Notes: a model not told the origin generated them from the letters alone. Shown: positions 1 through 9,744, counted from the first letter of the stretch. The stretch: DNA of 64,000 nucleotides from an uncultured Porphyromonas sp. (GCA_934364985.1 CAKRMU010000001.1:62001-126000), one strand, 5' to 3'. Numbers and translations: made by a program.

Positions 1-508
1 AAGGAGACGCAAGGGAAACTCTAGACAAAGCACCATCAATGATAGTTAACGTAGCACCTAATAATGCCATTTCTGATATTACTTTTTTTAAACCTCCAGT
101 AGTAGCAGGTCCAGCAATTATCACCTTGCCTCTATTCATTACCCTTGCGTAAATTAGCTTACCTATTGATGTGCTGTATACTCTATCTATTGATGCAACC
201 TCTGCTGATAATTGCTTTTTATTATAATAATACTCAGCAGTAACGAAAAAGGTTCCCTTCTCTAAGTATACTTCAGGTTTGTCGGTTTGCGTTACTTGGT
301 CTCGAATCTCACCATCTAAACCAATTGATGTAAGTCCTATAGACAATTGTGGATAATAGTAATCCAAATTGTACAGAATACTATTCAGAGTCTCGGTCTT
401 ACCAGTATTCTTGGCCATGCCAATAATAGACAAACTATTGCATGACAATATTTCATCTATAAATGGCAAAGCCAAGTTATATCTATCCCAGTAAGAGCGC
501 TCCTGCAT
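1..508 (-). CDS. kamB: Lysine 5,6-aminomutase reactivase subunit KamB, N-terminal part
   Basis: The reading frame is open from the ATG at 508 to the left window edge, giving 169 residues. Its TAATG start overlaps the kamA stop, so it is probably translationally coupled. A P-loop-like motif GMAKNTGKT lies at residues 30-38. In lysine-fermenting bacteria the gene after kamA in this position is the small protein now named KamB, which with the MutS-like ATPase KamC is thought to reactivate B12-dependent lysine 5,6-aminomutase (KamDE). The name rests on position, the P-loop and resemblance from memory, not on an alignment. KamC, KamD and KamE would be expected beyond the left edge. Confidence 0.7.
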   Translation of the reverse strand, partial: MQERSYWDRYNLALPFIDEILSCNSLSIIGMAKNTGKTETLNSILYNLDYYYPQLSIGLTSIGLDGEIRDQVTQTDKPEVYLEKGTFFVTAEYYYNKKQLSAEVASIDRVYSTSIGKLIYARVMNRGKVIIAGPATTGGLKKVISEMALLGATLTIIDGALSRVSLASP

Positions 509-1767
509 TATTTATTGTCTTGCTTACGCATATTGTTTCTTTCGTTCCTTATCAAATGAGTAGGCTCTAAAGCCAATCTCTTACCTCCAAGAAGCGAAGC
601 TACTCCATCCCCCCCCTTCTCATCTTCAGATGGGTATTCGGTGTTATCTTCATATCCTTCAGGCTCAGTATATGTAGTAATGACACCCTCGTAATTACGT
701 AGTACGACACGCCTTGGAGATTGTGAAATTACATAATTAGGCATAACAGGAATCTTCCCGCCTCCCCCAGGAGCATCCACAACAAATGTAGGGACACAGT
801 AGCCTGAAGTATGCCCACGCAAAGATTCTATAATCTCAATACCCTTTGAAACAGGTGTACGGAAGTGACTAATACCTTGCGAGAGGTCACACACATATAT
901 GTAATAGGGTCGAACACGTATCTTTACAAGTTCGTGAACAAGCTTTTTCATTATCAAAGCATTATCGTTTATACCCCTTAACAATACTGATTGATTACCT
1001 AATGGGATTCCGGCATTGGCCAAACGTTCACAAGCGGCTTTAGACTCTTCAGTAATCTCATTAGGATGGTTAAAGTGAGTATTCAACCACAATGGATGAT
1101 ATTTAGCAAGCATCTCTACTAATTCCTTAGTAATTCTTTGTGGCAAAACAACGGGGGTACGAGAGCCTATCCTCACAATCTCTACGTGAGGTATTGCTCT
1201 AAGTCTCTTGAGGATATACTCAAGATTCTTATCTCCTACCATCAATGCATCTCCTCCTGAGAGTAATACATCCCTTACTTCTGTTGTCTTTTCAATATAT
1301 TCTAATGCTTTGTCTATCCTCTCCCTTGGGACGGATGCATCTTGTTGACCTGCAAAACGTCTACGAGTACAATGACGGCAATACATAGAGCACATATCAG
1401 TAATAAGGAAAAGTACTCTATCTGGATACCTGTGGGTTAATCCAGGGACTGGAGAATCTGCATCTTCACTAAGTGGATCCAACTGATCCTCTGGACTAAT
1501 GCATAATTCTTTAGCAGTTGGGACAGCTTGTTTTCTTACTGGATCATCAGGATCATCAGGATCAATTAGACTGAGATAATAGGGAGTAATTGCCATCCTC
1601 AATGCTTTCAGTGTACTACGAACCCCCTTCTCTTCCTCATCAGTAAGCTTAACGTACTTTTTAAGATCCTCAACGGTATCTATCCTATTTTTCAATTGCC
1701 AATGCCAATCATTCCACTCCTCGTCAGATACATTGGGGAAATATAGTTCTCTTCTACTTCTATTCAT
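508..1767 (-). CDS. kamA: L-lysine 2,3-aminomutase
   Basis: Radical-SAM, PLP-dependent enzyme that converts L-lysine to L-beta-lysine, the first step of lysine fermentation. At 419 residues it matches the clostridial enzyme (about 416). The iron-sulfur cluster motif CSMYCRHC supplies Cys126, Cys130 and Cys133. The PLP lysine is K338 in GGGGK, and D294 and D331 correspond to the substrate-binding aspartates known in the family. It lies in a minus-strand run 32 bp after kdd and overlaps kamB by one base. The other enzymes of the pathway sit beside it, which makes the catabolic role secure. Confidence 0.97.
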   Translation of the reverse strand: MNRSRRELYFPNVSDEEWNDWHWQLKNRIDTVEDLKKYVKLTDEEEKGVRSTLKALRMAITPYYLSLIDPDDPDDPVRKQAVPTAKELCISPEDQLDPLSEDADSPVPGLTHRYPDRVLFLITDMCSMYCRHCTRRRFAGQQDASVPRERIDKALEYIEKTTEVRDVLLSGGDALMVGDKNLEYILKRLRAIPHVEIVRIGSRTPVVLPQRITKELVEMLAKYHPLWLNTHFNHPNEITEESKAACERLANAGIPLGNQSVLLRGINDNALIMKKLVHELVKIRVRPYYIYVCDLSQGISHFRTPVSKGIEIIESLRGHTSGYCVPTFVVDAPGGGGKIPVMPNYVISQSPRRVVLRNYEGVITTYTEPEGYEDNTEYPSEDEKGGDGVASLLGGKRLALEPTHLIRNERNNMRKQDNK

Positions 1768-1799
1768 AATTGTTCTATAGGTTTTCTTGTAGCCAACAC

Positions 1800-2846
1800 T
1801 TAAGCATATAGATTAGTGAATATTTCTCTCAGTGCTTTACATTCTCTAAACTCTTGAAGGGTTATTTCAGCATGTCCCTTTGTATATCCATTTCCTACTA
1901 CCATGGTCACTTCACTTCCCACTCCTTCTGCTCCTAAGGCTGCCTTAGTAAAGCTGGTGGCCATTGAGAAGAAATAAACGATCCCATCATTTTTAGTACA
2001 AAGAATACTCGTCATTTCGGTATCTGGAATGTTGACATTATTAATCGTAACATCACACATTTGACCATTGGTTAATTCCTCAACTTTTTCCATTACAGGG
2101 ATAGGTTGGGTTGCGTCAGCGGTAAAGACTATATCACAAAAACCTAAGTCACGAAGCCTTTGAGCACTCTCTTCTGAATATTCAAGACCGATTACCTTCC
2201 CTGTGATACCAGCTCTCTTTTTCGCTTCATAGCAGCATAGCATACCACTCTTACCACCTGCACCTATCAGCATAACTGTATCACCGGGCTTCACGAGTTT
2301 AGCTACTTGTGCAGGAGCACCTGCAACATCAAGAGCAGAAAGAACTAAGTTTTCAGGGAGGTCATCAGGAATTTTGGCATAAATCCCACTTTCAAAAAGA
2401 ATGGCCTTGCCTTTGATGTCTACCTGATCTATCTCAGGTCTGATTTCTTTAATTTCATCAATTCTAAGTGGGGTCAATGACAATGAAACCAATGTGGCTA
2501 TCTTATCGCCTTCTTTAAGATCAATTTTACCTCTTAGTGCATCGCCAATTTTCTCTACAGTTCCCAAAAGCATACCGCCTGAACCTGTAACAGGGTTTCT
2601 ATGTTTTCCTTGTTTCTCAACGATATCTTTCATAATCTCTGCGATCTTAGCTTTATCTCCTTTGGCTTGTTTTTCAATTTGAGTAAAGCTTGCAGAGTCA
2701 ATATTGAGTGTTTTTACGTCAATGAGTATCTCATTGTCGTAAATTTCATCCATATTATTATCTACTTTTTCAGCGGGTTGAGGAAGCACCCCTTTGGGAG
2801 ATATCACTCTATGGGTGCCATATTTATTACCATGTTTTTGAGCCAT
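1800..2846 (-). CDS. kdd: L-erythro-3,5-diaminohexanoate dehydrogenase
   Basis: Oxidatively deaminates 3,5-diaminohexanoate to 3-keto-5-aminohexanoate with NAD(P), between the aminomutases and Kce. The 348-residue length fits the family. A medium-chain-dehydrogenase-like nucleotide-binding motif, GAGGKSG, sits at residues 195-201 after a conserved N-terminal part. The gene is 33 bp downstream of kce and 32 bp upstream of kamA, so it is in the middle of the lysine operon. The start at 2846 gives a sensible N-terminus ([10 protein letters not shown]). No alternative function is suggested by sequence or context. Confidence 0.95.
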   Translation of the reverse strand: MAQKHGNKYGTHRVISPKGVLPQPAEKVDNNMDEIYDNEILIDVKTLNIDSASFTQIEKQAKGDKAKIAEIMKDIVEKQGKHRNPVTGSGGMLLGTVEKIGDALRGKIDLKEGDKIATLVSLSLTPLRIDEIKEIRPEIDQVDIKGKAILFESGIYAKIPDDLPENLVLSALDVAGAPAQVAKLVKPGDTVMLIGAGGKSGMLCCYEAKKRAGITGKVIGLEYSEESAQRLRDLGFCDIVFTADATQPIPVMEKVEELTNGQMCDVTINNVNIPDTEMTSILCTKNDGIVYFFSMATSFTKAALGAEGVGSEVTMVVGNGYTKGHAEITLQEFRECKALREIFTNLYA

Positions 2847-2879
2847 AGTTAAATTATTATCTATTTCTTACAAGTTATC

Positions 2880-3710
2880 TTATATTACCCTTTCTCTTAG
2901 CGATAGAAGTTTGCGAGCCTCTGCAGGTGTTGCTATCTCTCGTCCAAGTTCATTAGCTATTCTGACTACTTTAGCCACTAATTCGCCATTGGATTTTGCT
3001 AATTGTCCTTTAGAAATGTAGAGGTTATCTTCAAATCCAACTCGTACATGCCCACCCATAGCTATGGCATGAGCAGCCAATGGAAATTCGTACCTACCAA
3101 TACCTGTTGCCGTCCACGTTGAACCTTTTGGTAAAGCATTGACCAGCCACAAAAGATTATCTATTGATGCTGAAGATGCTCCTGGAACACCTAAAACAAA
3201 ATTAAACTGCATAGGCTCCCCTGGTGCTTCTCCTCTTTTTGCCATCCCGAGGGCAGCTTCAAGATGCCCCATATCAAAGCACTCATATTCAGGTTTGATA
3301 TTATTTTGAAGCATCCTTTTCCCGAAAGCACGCATCATAGGTAAAGTATTTTCAAACACTTCATCACCAAAGTTGACTGTGCCACAATCTAAAGTGGCCA
3401 TTTCAGGCATTAATTCTGTGGGCTGTAAGCGTTCCTCTGCTGACATCCCTACAGCTCCACCAGTAGATGGGATGATAATGACGTCAGGTAGTACCTTAGT
3501 AATCGCATCTATTACCTCTTTATACCGCACCTTACTTTGCGTCGGTGTACCATCATCCTCGCGGACATGCACGTGGAGGACAGCAGCACCAGCTTCATAA
3601 GCCCCTACAGCCTCTCTTACCATTTCTTCAACAGTGTATGGAACAGCAGGATTATGCTCCTTTGTCACCTCCGCTCCACAAATTGCAGCCGTAATAATTA
3701 GTTTATCCAT
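2880..3710 (-). CDS. kce: 3-keto-5-aminohexanoate cleavage enzyme
   Basis: Condenses 3-keto-5-aminohexanoate with acetyl-CoA to give acetoacetate and 3-aminobutyryl-CoA. It belongs to the zinc-dependent BKACE (formerly DUF849) TIM-barrel family. The zinc ligands His46 and His48 are visible in HVHVRED, and the C-terminal glutamate is in GFEDN (E227). The 276-residue length is typical. Only 5 bp separate it from kal upstream, so the two are almost certainly co-transcribed and probably co-translated. BKACE enzymes vary in substrate, but the neighbours fix this one to lysine degradation. Confidence 0.95.
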   Translation of the reverse strand: MDKLIITAAICGAEVTKEHNPAVPYTVEEMVREAVGAYEAGAAVLHVHVREDDGTPTQSKVRYKEVIDAITKVLPDVIIIPSTGGAVGMSAEERLQPTELMPEMATLDCGTVNFGDEVFENTLPMMRAFGKRMLQNNIKPEYECFDMGHLEAALGMAKRGEAPGEPMQFNFVLGVPGASSASIDNLLWLVNALPKGSTWTATGIGRYEFPLAAHAIAMGGHVRVGFEDNLYISKGQLAKSNGELVAKVVRIANELGREIATPAEARKLLSLRERVI

Positions 3711-3715
3711 GCCTC

Positions 3716-4120
3716 TTATTTAGCCCGTTGACAATTTTTAGGTACAACACAAGTACCACTCGCTTTACAAACCACGATAGGCTCCTCAAGGACATCTGCG
3801 GCAGAAGCACTAATTTCAGGTCTCGCACAAACTACTTTACGAGCTTCAAAAACCATCTTACGAGAGGTATTACCCACACTTACTATCTCACCTACCGCTT
3901 CAATGTAATCTCCTGCATATACAGGTGCCTTGAATTCGACAGAATCGTAAGCGACAAAAAGACCCTCATCGCCATCTTGGATGATTAGTAACTCAGTTGC
4001 CACATCCCCAAATAGCTGAAGCATTCGAGCCCCATCTACCAAATTACCGCCATAATGAGCGTCTGAGCTACTCATCCGAAGGCGGATCATAGACTTCGGA
4101 TTTTTATCCTGATTATTCAT
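3716..4120 (-). CDS. kal: 3-aminobutyryl-CoA ammonia lyase
   Basis: Small hot-dog-fold protein (134 residues) that removes ammonia from L-3-aminobutyryl-CoA to give crotonyl-CoA, which is then reduced to butyrate. The hot-dog pattern is visible in the middle: a helix with ATELLIIQ, then [21 protein letters not shown]. By fold alone it could be taken for a thioesterase, but its place between atoD and kce is that of kal in lysine fermenters. The start at 4120 leaves a 60-bp gap after atoD, too short for a separate gene. Confidence 0.9.
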   Translation of the reverse strand: MNNQDKNPKSMIRLRMSSSDAHYGGNLVDGARMLQLFGDVATELLIIQDGDEGLFVAYDSVEFKAPVYAGDYIEAVGEIVSVGNTSRKMVFEARKVVCARPEISASAADVLEEPIVVCKASGTCVVPKNCQRAK

Positions 4121-4180
4121 AATTTTTTTATTAATAGGAGTGGTAAGTACGCATCACAATGCTACCCCCTACCCCATAAT

Positions 4181-4825
4181 TTATTCAACAATGTAATCTA
4201 CAAAAATACCAGGAGTATGAATCGCTTCAGGAGAAATCTCACCTGTGGGTACCTTCTTTTCTATTTCAGCGACAACGACATCAGCTGCCATAGCCATAAG
4301 TGGTTGGAAGTTTTGGGTCGTCCCTTTATAAACAAGATTGCCCATATCGTCCCCAATGCTTCCCTTGATAAAAGCGAACTCTGCACGAAGTGGTTTCTCA
4401 AGAAGGTATTCCACTCCATCCACAGTTATTTTCTCTTTCCCCTTCTCCACATCCGTAGAAATACCAGTAGTAGTAAGAACGCCACCAAGCCCACAGCCAC
4501 CAGCTCTCACCTGCTCTGCCAAAGTACCTTGAGGGCAGAAGTGAATCTCTAATTCTCCATTATTCATTTGCTCAGCAGTATGAGGGTTTGTGCCAATATG
4601 AGAAACATAAAGAACCTTTACTTGCTTGTTGGCAATTAAGCGACCACAACCAAGCTCAGGATAAGATGTATCATTAACGATCATCGTAAGGTCTTTAACT
4701 CCACTCTCCACAAGAGCATCGATAATCCTCTCAGGTGTCCCATTAGCAAGGAATCCCCCAATCATCACGCTCATACCATCGTGAAATTTCTCTTTTAACT
4801 GAGATAAACTAATAGTCTTACTCAT
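4181..4825 (-). CDS. atoD: Butyrate--acetoacetate CoA-transferase, alpha subunit
   Basis: Family I CoA-transferase alpha subunit (214 residues; family about 215-220). It exchanges CoA between butyryl-CoA and the acetoacetate made by Kce, feeding butyrate formation. Recognisable features are the N-terminal GGFLANGTPERIIDALVE block and the glycine-rich GGCGLGGVLTTTGI loop. It is the first gene of the minus-strand lysine operon. The catalytic glutamate lies on the beta subunit (AtoA), and no AtoA gene is present upstream (4826-5332) or downstream, so the partner must be encoded elsewhere. The start at 4825 is in good agreement with the family. Confidence 0.93.
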   Translation of the reverse strand: MSKTISLSQLKEKFHDGMSVMIGGFLANGTPERIIDALVESGVKDLTMIVNDTSYPELGCGRLIANKQVKVLYVSHIGTNPHTAEQMNNGELEIHFCPQGTLAEQVRAGGCGLGGVLTTTGISTDVEKGKEKITVDGVEYLLEKPLRAEFAFIKGSIGDDMGNLVYKGTTQNFQPLMAMAADVVVAEIEKKVPTGEISPEAIHTPGIFVDYIVE

Positions 4826-4942
4826 AATTCTAACGTTATATTATAGGTATATTATATTCTACACATAAGTGAAGTAACCACACAAATGACAATGCAGTTA
4901 CCCCAATTGGTATGCGAGCTATATCGCTTACATTTCAATGCT

Positions 4943-4950
4943 CAAATTTA
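4943..4950 (-). promoter_or_regulatory. Possible -7 box for the lysine fermentation operon
   Basis: Reads TAAATTTG on the minus strand and matches the Bacteroidota consensus TAnnTTTG. It is about 115 nt from the atoD start and no clear -33 element was seen, so support is weak. Confidence 0.3.
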
Positions 4951-5088
4951 CACAAATATTTTATTACAACCTAAGAACCTCTTCAGAGGAGCTAAAAATG
5001 CTATTTATTAGAGGGAAGAATCATCACAAAGATAATGACCCTTCATTTCGTAATATAATGCGATATAGACTTATTCAAATCAGAATCT

Positions 5089-5156
5089 TGATATTCCCCC
5101 TAACTAATACAGATAATTCTAAAAGGATTCCAGGTATATTCAGTTCAGATTCGTAA
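5089..5156. repeat. Possible degenerate copy of the 23-bp palindromic repeat family
   Basis: Contains TAATACAGATAATT (5105) and GGATTCCAGGTATATTC (5125), which resemble the repeat units found elsewhere in the window. The spacing here is about 20 bp, so the strict 23-bp register of the other copies is broken. Confidence 0.35.
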
Positions 5157-5237
5157 CTAACCTATACGAGTCGTGTCTTAAATCTGGATTTAACCTGCTT
5201 TAACGAACTAATTGATTGGCAGAATAAAGCATTTCTT

Positions 5238-5245
5238 TATATTTG
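5238..5245 (+). promoter_or_regulatory. -7 promoter box for the TPR-mltG-nif3-zinc-ribbon operon
   Basis: TATATTTG fits the Bacteroidota TAnnTTTG consensus. A TTGG about 18 bp upstream (5216-5219) may be the -33 element. The leader to the ATG at 5333 would be about 80 nt. Confidence 0.5.
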
Positions 5246-5332
5246 TAGGTGAAGTATATGGTTTTACAATAGTCTATTTTCTGTTAAGCATATACTTCGA
5301 AGGGATTATTTTTACTCGTAAGATGTTATATC

Positions 5333-6754
5333 ATGATTGATTTTATTAAAACGATTTTTAAAGAAGGGGATCAGATTTTTTTAACTCAAAATGGTAATGA
5401 AATAGGAGGAAAGATACTTAATATTAGCGATGCTTTCCTTGCTATTGAGACAGTAGATGGCAATATCATTGGGGTCAAAGGGGATGCGATTGAGTGCTTT
5501 TCAAAAGAATCACTTAAAAATCCGAAGAAAATAGATAATACACCTAAGGGAAGTAATAAGGTGGTAACCAATTACCAAGTGTATGGGAGTAAAAACGTGA
5601 CTAACTCAGACGAAAACTATTCGCGAGAGGTGTCATCTCAAAAACCTAAGCAAGATTTTAAGCAGTACAAGCCAGGAGATAAGATCCCTCTTGAATACCT
5701 TGCACAGCGTGACCCGTCGCTAATTACATCGTGGAAAAAGAAAAAGGACGAACAGCGATGTTCTAAACAAATTAAGGAAAAAGTCAAAGAACTTTATCAG
5801 AAATTGCGGAGTGAAGCGACAGACCTTAATTTAGTTGTCCCTGCTTTTGGTGCCATCGTGGACTTGAAACCTTCCTTCCAGTTCGGTTTTATTGATGATA
5901 TGCAGACAGGTGTACGTTATTTCTTCAATAGAGGGGATATTGTAGATCCAGAATTGATTAATGAGTCGGGCGAAGGTATTGAAGTGATGTACTTGCGGAG
6001 TAGCAATCATAAAGGAGTCTCGGCTAAATGCGTCATGAAGTCCCACACTATTGAGGATGTATTGCAGATAGTAATGAGGTTAGTGAATGAGGACGATTTC
6101 GTAAGAGCAAAGCAAGTACTTGAGATTTGTGCAAATAGTTGTCCAAAAAGTAATACCATCCAGCAGATGAATGAGCTACTTTCTGACCTACTTGTCGATA
6201 GTGGTATTATTAATTCAAATGCAGACGATATCCTGTATTCTCAAGCGAGGAAAGCACTTGAATCAAGAGACTATGACAATGCTCTAAAACTTTACGAAGA
6301 GTGCATTAAACGTGACATTCGTAAGGTTAGCTCTATTAAAGAAATGGCTCGAGTATATGTTTCATTGCACGCACAGGAAGAGGACGAGGTGCGGCGCAAT
6401 GAAATTCGAGGAGAGGGATTGGCATTCATTAATGAATATAAGTCAGAACTTCCAGATAAGAGTAGCACAAATTTTAGTCTTGAGAACATCTATTTTGCAT
6501 TAGAGGATTACGATAAACACATTGATATCGTTGAGGATATCATATCGGAATGTGGTTCAAATGGTGATATTCCACAGTATCTTTTTTATCTAAATAAGGC
6601 AGCTCAGAGTTATCTGAGGTTGGGTGACCTTGCTCGTGCAACAGACGCGGCCAATCAAGGGCTGGAAGTCGACCCTAACAATGCACATCTTCTCAAAACG
6701 AAAGCTGCTATAGACGGAACTTTAGATAGTGGATCAGCAACTTCTATGAGATGA
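5333..6754 (+). CDS. TPR protein with N-terminal Sm-like and central cold-shock-like segments
   Basis: A 473-residue soluble protein with no signal peptide or membrane segment. Residues 1-60 look like a small beta-barrel of Sm type (GDQIFLTQNGNEIGGKILNI). A low-complexity linker follows to about 150. Residues 165-235 (FGAIVDL...FGFIDD...YFFNRGDIV) resemble a cold-shock/S1-type beta-barrel. Several tetratricopeptide helices cover about 245-465. This suggests an RNA- or protein-binding scaffold; the exact role is unknown. Its TGA overlaps the ATG of mltG (ATGA), so they are co-transcribed. Domain calls are by eye and uncertain. Confidence 0.75.
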   Translation: MIDFIKTIFKEGDQIFLTQNGNEIGGKILNISDAFLAIETVDGNIIGVKGDAIECFSKESLKNPKKIDNTPKGSNKVVTNYQVYGSKNVTNSDENYSREVSSQKPKQDFKQYKPGDKIPLEYLAQRDPSLITSWKKKKDEQRCSKQIKEKVKELYQKLRSEATDLNLVVPAFGAIVDLKPSFQFGFIDDMQTGVRYFFNRGDIVDPELINESGEGIEVMYLRSSNHKGVSAKCVMKSHTIEDVLQIVMRLVNEDDFVRAKQVLEICANSCPKSNTIQQMNELLSDLLVDSGIINSNADDILYSQARKALESRDYDNALKLYEECIKRDIRKVSSIKEMARVYVSLHAQEEDEVRRNEIRGEGLAFINEYKSELPDKSSTNFSLENIYFALEDYDKHIDIVEDIISECGSNGDIPQYLFYLNKAAQSYLRLGDLARATDAANQGLEVDPNNAHLLKTKAAIDGTLDSGSATSMR

Positions 6755-7788
6755 AACGAAAGATTAACCATATTCTAACTGCAATAATTGTAGCTCTCAT
6801 TATTTTTGGGGGCATGGTATGGTATATGTACCATCGCTATCGCCACCAGAGCGGATTTAATATAGATGGTGATAAACCTATTTGGCTATATGTCTATCCA
6901 GAAGCTACTTGGACGGATGTCACAGACTCCATATACAGTAAAACCGAAGCTCCGCTATTAGGCGATCTTAAATGTCAATTAAAGTGGAGAGCTAATGGGA
7001 ACCCCAAAGCTGGTGCCTATACTATTGAGCCCAATATGACTGTACAAGCTCTCTATAATCGATTAGTGTATGGAATGCAGACTCCTATAGGTCTTTCTAT
7101 TCGTTCATGCCGATTACCCGAGCAGATGTATCGTAGCATTTCAAAACAACTACATCTAGATAGTCTTGATGTAGCATTGTTGATGAAAGGCACTCATGAT
7201 TTACAGTCCATTGGCATCCAAGATACGACACTCGTTTATTACATCATCCCGAATACCTACGAAGTTTATTGGAATATCAGCCCCGATGAATTGAGGAAAA
7301 AGCTTTCTAAGAGTACGATTGCTTTTTGGAGCAATGAGCGTATGGCGAAAGCTGATGCTTTGGGAATGAATCCTTATGAAGTCATAAAGTTAGCTGCCAT
7401 TATTCAAGAGGAAAGTGCGAAAGAGGATGAGTATCCTATGATTGCGGGTTTATACCTAAATAGATTGAGGATGGGAATGCGATTGCAAGCAGACCCTACT
7501 ATTAAGTTTGCCCTTAAGGATTTCGGGCTTCAAAGGATTCTACATGAGCATCTAAGAATCCAGAGCCCGTATAATACTTATCAGCATATTGGGCTTCCCC
7601 CTGGTCCGATTAGGATACCATCTTCAAGTGCAATTGATGGTGTCCTTAATGCCTCTGAGCATAACTACATATATATGTGTGCTAAGAGTGACTTTAGTGG
7701 ATACCACGTTTTTGCAAGTACGTATAGCGATCATCTTAAGAACGCACACCTTTATGCAGAAGAGCTAAATAAAAGAGGAATTAAGTAA
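6751..7788 (+). CDS. mltG: Endolytic peptidoglycan transglycosylase MltG
   Basis: Inner-membrane YceG/MltG-family lytic transglycosylase that cuts nascent glycan strands and so limits their length. One N-terminal membrane segment (residues 8-28) is followed by a periplasmic LysM-like region and the catalytic domain. The signature IIQEESAKEDEYPMIAGLYL places the catalytic glutamate at E220 or E221, equivalent to E218 of E. coli MltG. RLQADPT and LPPGPI blocks typical of the family follow. The length of 345 residues is normal. It overlaps the genes on both sides by 1-4 bases. Confidence 0.93.
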   Translation: MKRKINHILTAIIVALIIFGGMVWYMYHRYRHQSGFNIDGDKPIWLYVYPEATWTDVTDSIYSKTEAPLLGDLKCQLKWRANGNPKAGAYTIEPNMTVQALYNRLVYGMQTPIGLSIRSCRLPEQMYRSISKQLHLDSLDVALLMKGTHDLQSIGIQDTTLVYYIIPNTYEVYWNISPDELRKKLSKSTIAFWSNERMAKADALGMNPYEVIKLAAIIQEESAKEDEYPMIAGLYLNRLRMGMRLQADPTIKFALKDFGLQRILHEHLRIQSPYNTYQHIGLPPGPIRIPSSSAIDGVLNASEHNYIYMCAKSDFSGYHVFASTYSDHLKNAHLYAEELNKRGIK

Positions 7789-8882
7789 TGAGGATAAGCG
7801 AACTGATAGGATATTTGGAACAAAAAGTACCACTATCTCAACAAGAAGATTATGACAATAGTGGGGTACAGTGTGGAGACGTCAATGATGAAATATCTGG
7901 CATTTTAGTGGCAATAGATGTTACGGAGCCGGTCGTTGATGAAGCAATCAATAGAGGTTGTAATCTCATTATCACCCACCATCCACCACTTTTTAAGCCA
8001 ATTAAAAGCATTACTCCTAAGTACTACGTCCACAGAGCTTTAATAAAAGCTATCCGTTATGGTATTACCATCTATTCGAGTCATACATCCCTTGACAATG
8101 ATAACGAAGGAGTTAATATCTATTGGGCGAAGAAAATGGGTCTGGAAAATATCAGTGTTATTGATCCACTTGAGAGGTACTTCTATAAGGTTATTACCTA
8201 TATTCCATACGAATATAGCGATTCCTTAAGGACTGCTCTTAAAGATGTAGGGGCAGGTAGGCAGGGTGACTATGAGGGTACTTCGTTTACATCCCATGGT
8301 GAAGGTCGCTTTATGCCACTTAGGGGTGCACATCCTCATTGTGGCACAATTGGTGAATGGCATGTTGAAAAAGAAGACAGGATTGAATTTCTTGTAGATA
8401 AAGCTCATCTTTCATCTACATTAGCGACAATCCATAAAGTCCATCCTTACGAAGAGCCGGCAATAGATATCCTACCTACACTATTTAATGACCCACATTT
8501 AGGTGCTGGAGTGATTGGTGATCTACCTCACGAGCTGACGATTGCCGAACTTCTTGACAAGATGCGTGCTATCCAGCCTATAATACATGTGGCACACAGT
8601 CGTATCTTAAAAGATCCTATTAAGAGGGTTGCTTATGGGGGCGGTAGCTGTATTTTTCTTCTCCGTCAAGCAGCAAAACAGGGAGCCGACATTTATATTA
8701 CCGGAGAAGCAAAATACAATGATTATTATGATGCACAAGAAATGGTAACACTAATGACGATTGGACATTATGAGTCTGAATTATTGACAAAGGAAATCCT
8801 AATTGATATTATTTCTGAAAAAAGAGGTAACTTTGCGATCTATAATGCAACATCGTGTGCTAATCCTGTGCATTACATCTGA
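7788..8882 (+). CDS. Nif3-like dinuclear metal centre protein (DUF34/YqfO type)
   Basis: A 364-residue member of the Nif3/YbgI/YqfO family, the long form with a central insertion of PII-like fold. Metal-binding motifs are visible: ITHHPPLF, SSHTSLDN and the C-terminal GHYESE. NSGVQCGD lies near the N-terminus. The biochemical function is unsettled; GTP cyclohydrolase I type 2 annotations are not well supported. The TAATG overlap with mltG and the 16-bp gap to the zinc-ribbon gene indicate one operon, a pairing common in Bacteroidota. Confidence 0.92.
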   Translation: MRISELIGYLEQKVPLSQQEDYDNSGVQCGDVNDEISGILVAIDVTEPVVDEAINRGCNLIITHHPPLFKPIKSITPKYYVHRALIKAIRYGITIYSSHTSLDNDNEGVNIYWAKKMGLENISVIDPLERYFYKVITYIPYEYSDSLRTALKDVGAGRQGDYEGTSFTSHGEGRFMPLRGAHPHCGTIGEWHVEKEDRIEFLVDKAHLSSTLATIHKVHPYEEPAIDILPTLFNDPHLGAGVIGDLPHELTIAELLDKMRAIQPIIHVAHSRILKDPIKRVAYGGGSCIFLLRQAAKQGADIYITGEAKYNDYYDAQEMVTLMTIGHYESELLTKEILIDIISEKRGNFAIYNATSCANPVHYI

Positions 8883-8898
8883 ATAAGTTGAATAAGCT

Positions 8899-9678
8899 AT
8901 GGCTAAGAAGAAAGAAGAGAGTCCAAAGGAAATTTCGATAGAAGAACGTTTAGTAACGCTCTACCAATTACAAGTAGTCTCCTCGGAGATAGATCGTATC
9001 CGTACAATGCGTGGTGAGCTACCCTTAGAGGTCGAAGAACTGGCTGACGAATTAGAGGGTAAGAAAACTCGTACCCAAAAATTTGAAGAACAAGTAGCAC
9101 GCAATAAGTCTAATGTCTTGCAAGCACGTGAGGGTATTCATACGGCTGAAAGTATGATAGAAAAGTACAAACAACACCTCAACGAAGTGCGTAATGACAA
9201 AGAGTATGACGCCATCTCTAAAGAATTAGAGAACTTGGAGTTAGACATCCTCAAGTATGAAAAAGCAATACGAGAATTCCAAGAAGACTCAGAATACATC
9301 AAAGAAGATATTGACGCACTTCAGAATGAAATAGCCGAGATACAATCTGTTTATGATGTAAAGAAGAAAAAACTTGACGAAATCATTGAGGAAACAAAAG
9401 CCGAAGAAGAAAAATACAGGATCCAAGCAAAAAGCTTAGAAGAATCCATAGAACCTCGATTACTTCATGCCTTTAAGCGAACCAGAAAGTCCACGCATAA
9501 TGGGCTGGCAGTTGCACCAATACAAAGAGGTGCATGCTCGGGTTGCTTCAATCTAATTCCACCCCAAAGGGTGATAGATGTCCGCAGTCACAAAAAGATT
9601 ATTGCTTGTGAATATTGTGGTCGTATTTTGATCGATGAGGAGCTGGCAAATGAGGTTGAGGACAACCTTAAATTGTAA
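8899..9678 (+). CDS. Coiled-coil protein with C-terminal C4 zinc ribbon
   Basis: 259 residues. About residues 25-190 form a long charged coiled-coil hairpin rich in Lys and Glu. The C-terminus carries a zinc ribbon with paired cysteines, CSGC and CEYC, about 25 residues apart. This matches the family that includes Chlamydia CT398 (CdsZ) and many Bacteroidota proteins. A role as adaptor or nucleic-acid-associated factor has been suggested, but the function is not established. It is the last gene of the operon starting at 5333 and is followed by hairpins at 9692-9794. Confidence 0.88.
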   Translation: MAKKKEESPKEISIEERLVTLYQLQVVSSEIDRIRTMRGELPLEVEELADELEGKKTRTQKFEEQVARNKSNVLQAREGIHTAESMIEKYKQHLNEVRNDKEYDAISKELENLELDILKYEKAIREFQEDSEYIKEDIDALQNEIAEIQSVYDVKKKKLDEIIEETKAEEEKYRIQAKSLEESIEPRLLHAFKRTRKSTHNGLAVAPIQRGACSGCFNLIPPQRVIDVRSHKKIIACEYCGRILIDEELANEVEDNLKL

Positions 9679-9691
9679 TCGAAATGAGTAC

Positions 9692-9731
9692 TAAATGACC
9701 TCTAAACATTCGGTTTTAGAGTGTTCATTTA
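9692..9731 (+). terminator. Hairpin terminator after the zinc-ribbon gene
   Basis: TAAATGA-c-CTCTAAA pairs with TTTAGAG-tgt-TCATTTA around a short loop, 14 bp past the stop codon. There is no strong T-run after it, so termination is likely but not certain. Confidence 0.5.
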
Positions 9732-9744
9732 ATATTTCAAACAG

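Larger units (their letters stand above)
4826..5332. other. Divergent intergenic region upstream of atoD and the TPR gene
   Basis: About 500 bp without a credible gene. On the plus side a TATATTTG box at 5238-5245 can serve the TPR gene. On the minus side CAAATTTA at 4943-4950 (TAAATTTG on the minus strand) is a weak candidate for the lysine operon, with a leader of about 115 nt. A degenerate copy of the intergenic repeat family may occupy about 5089-5156. Confidence 0.5.

Noticed and set aside
4938-5156. 72-codon frame upstream of the TPR gene
   Set aside because: Composition is that of intergenic DNA, and it runs through a possible degenerate repeat copy.
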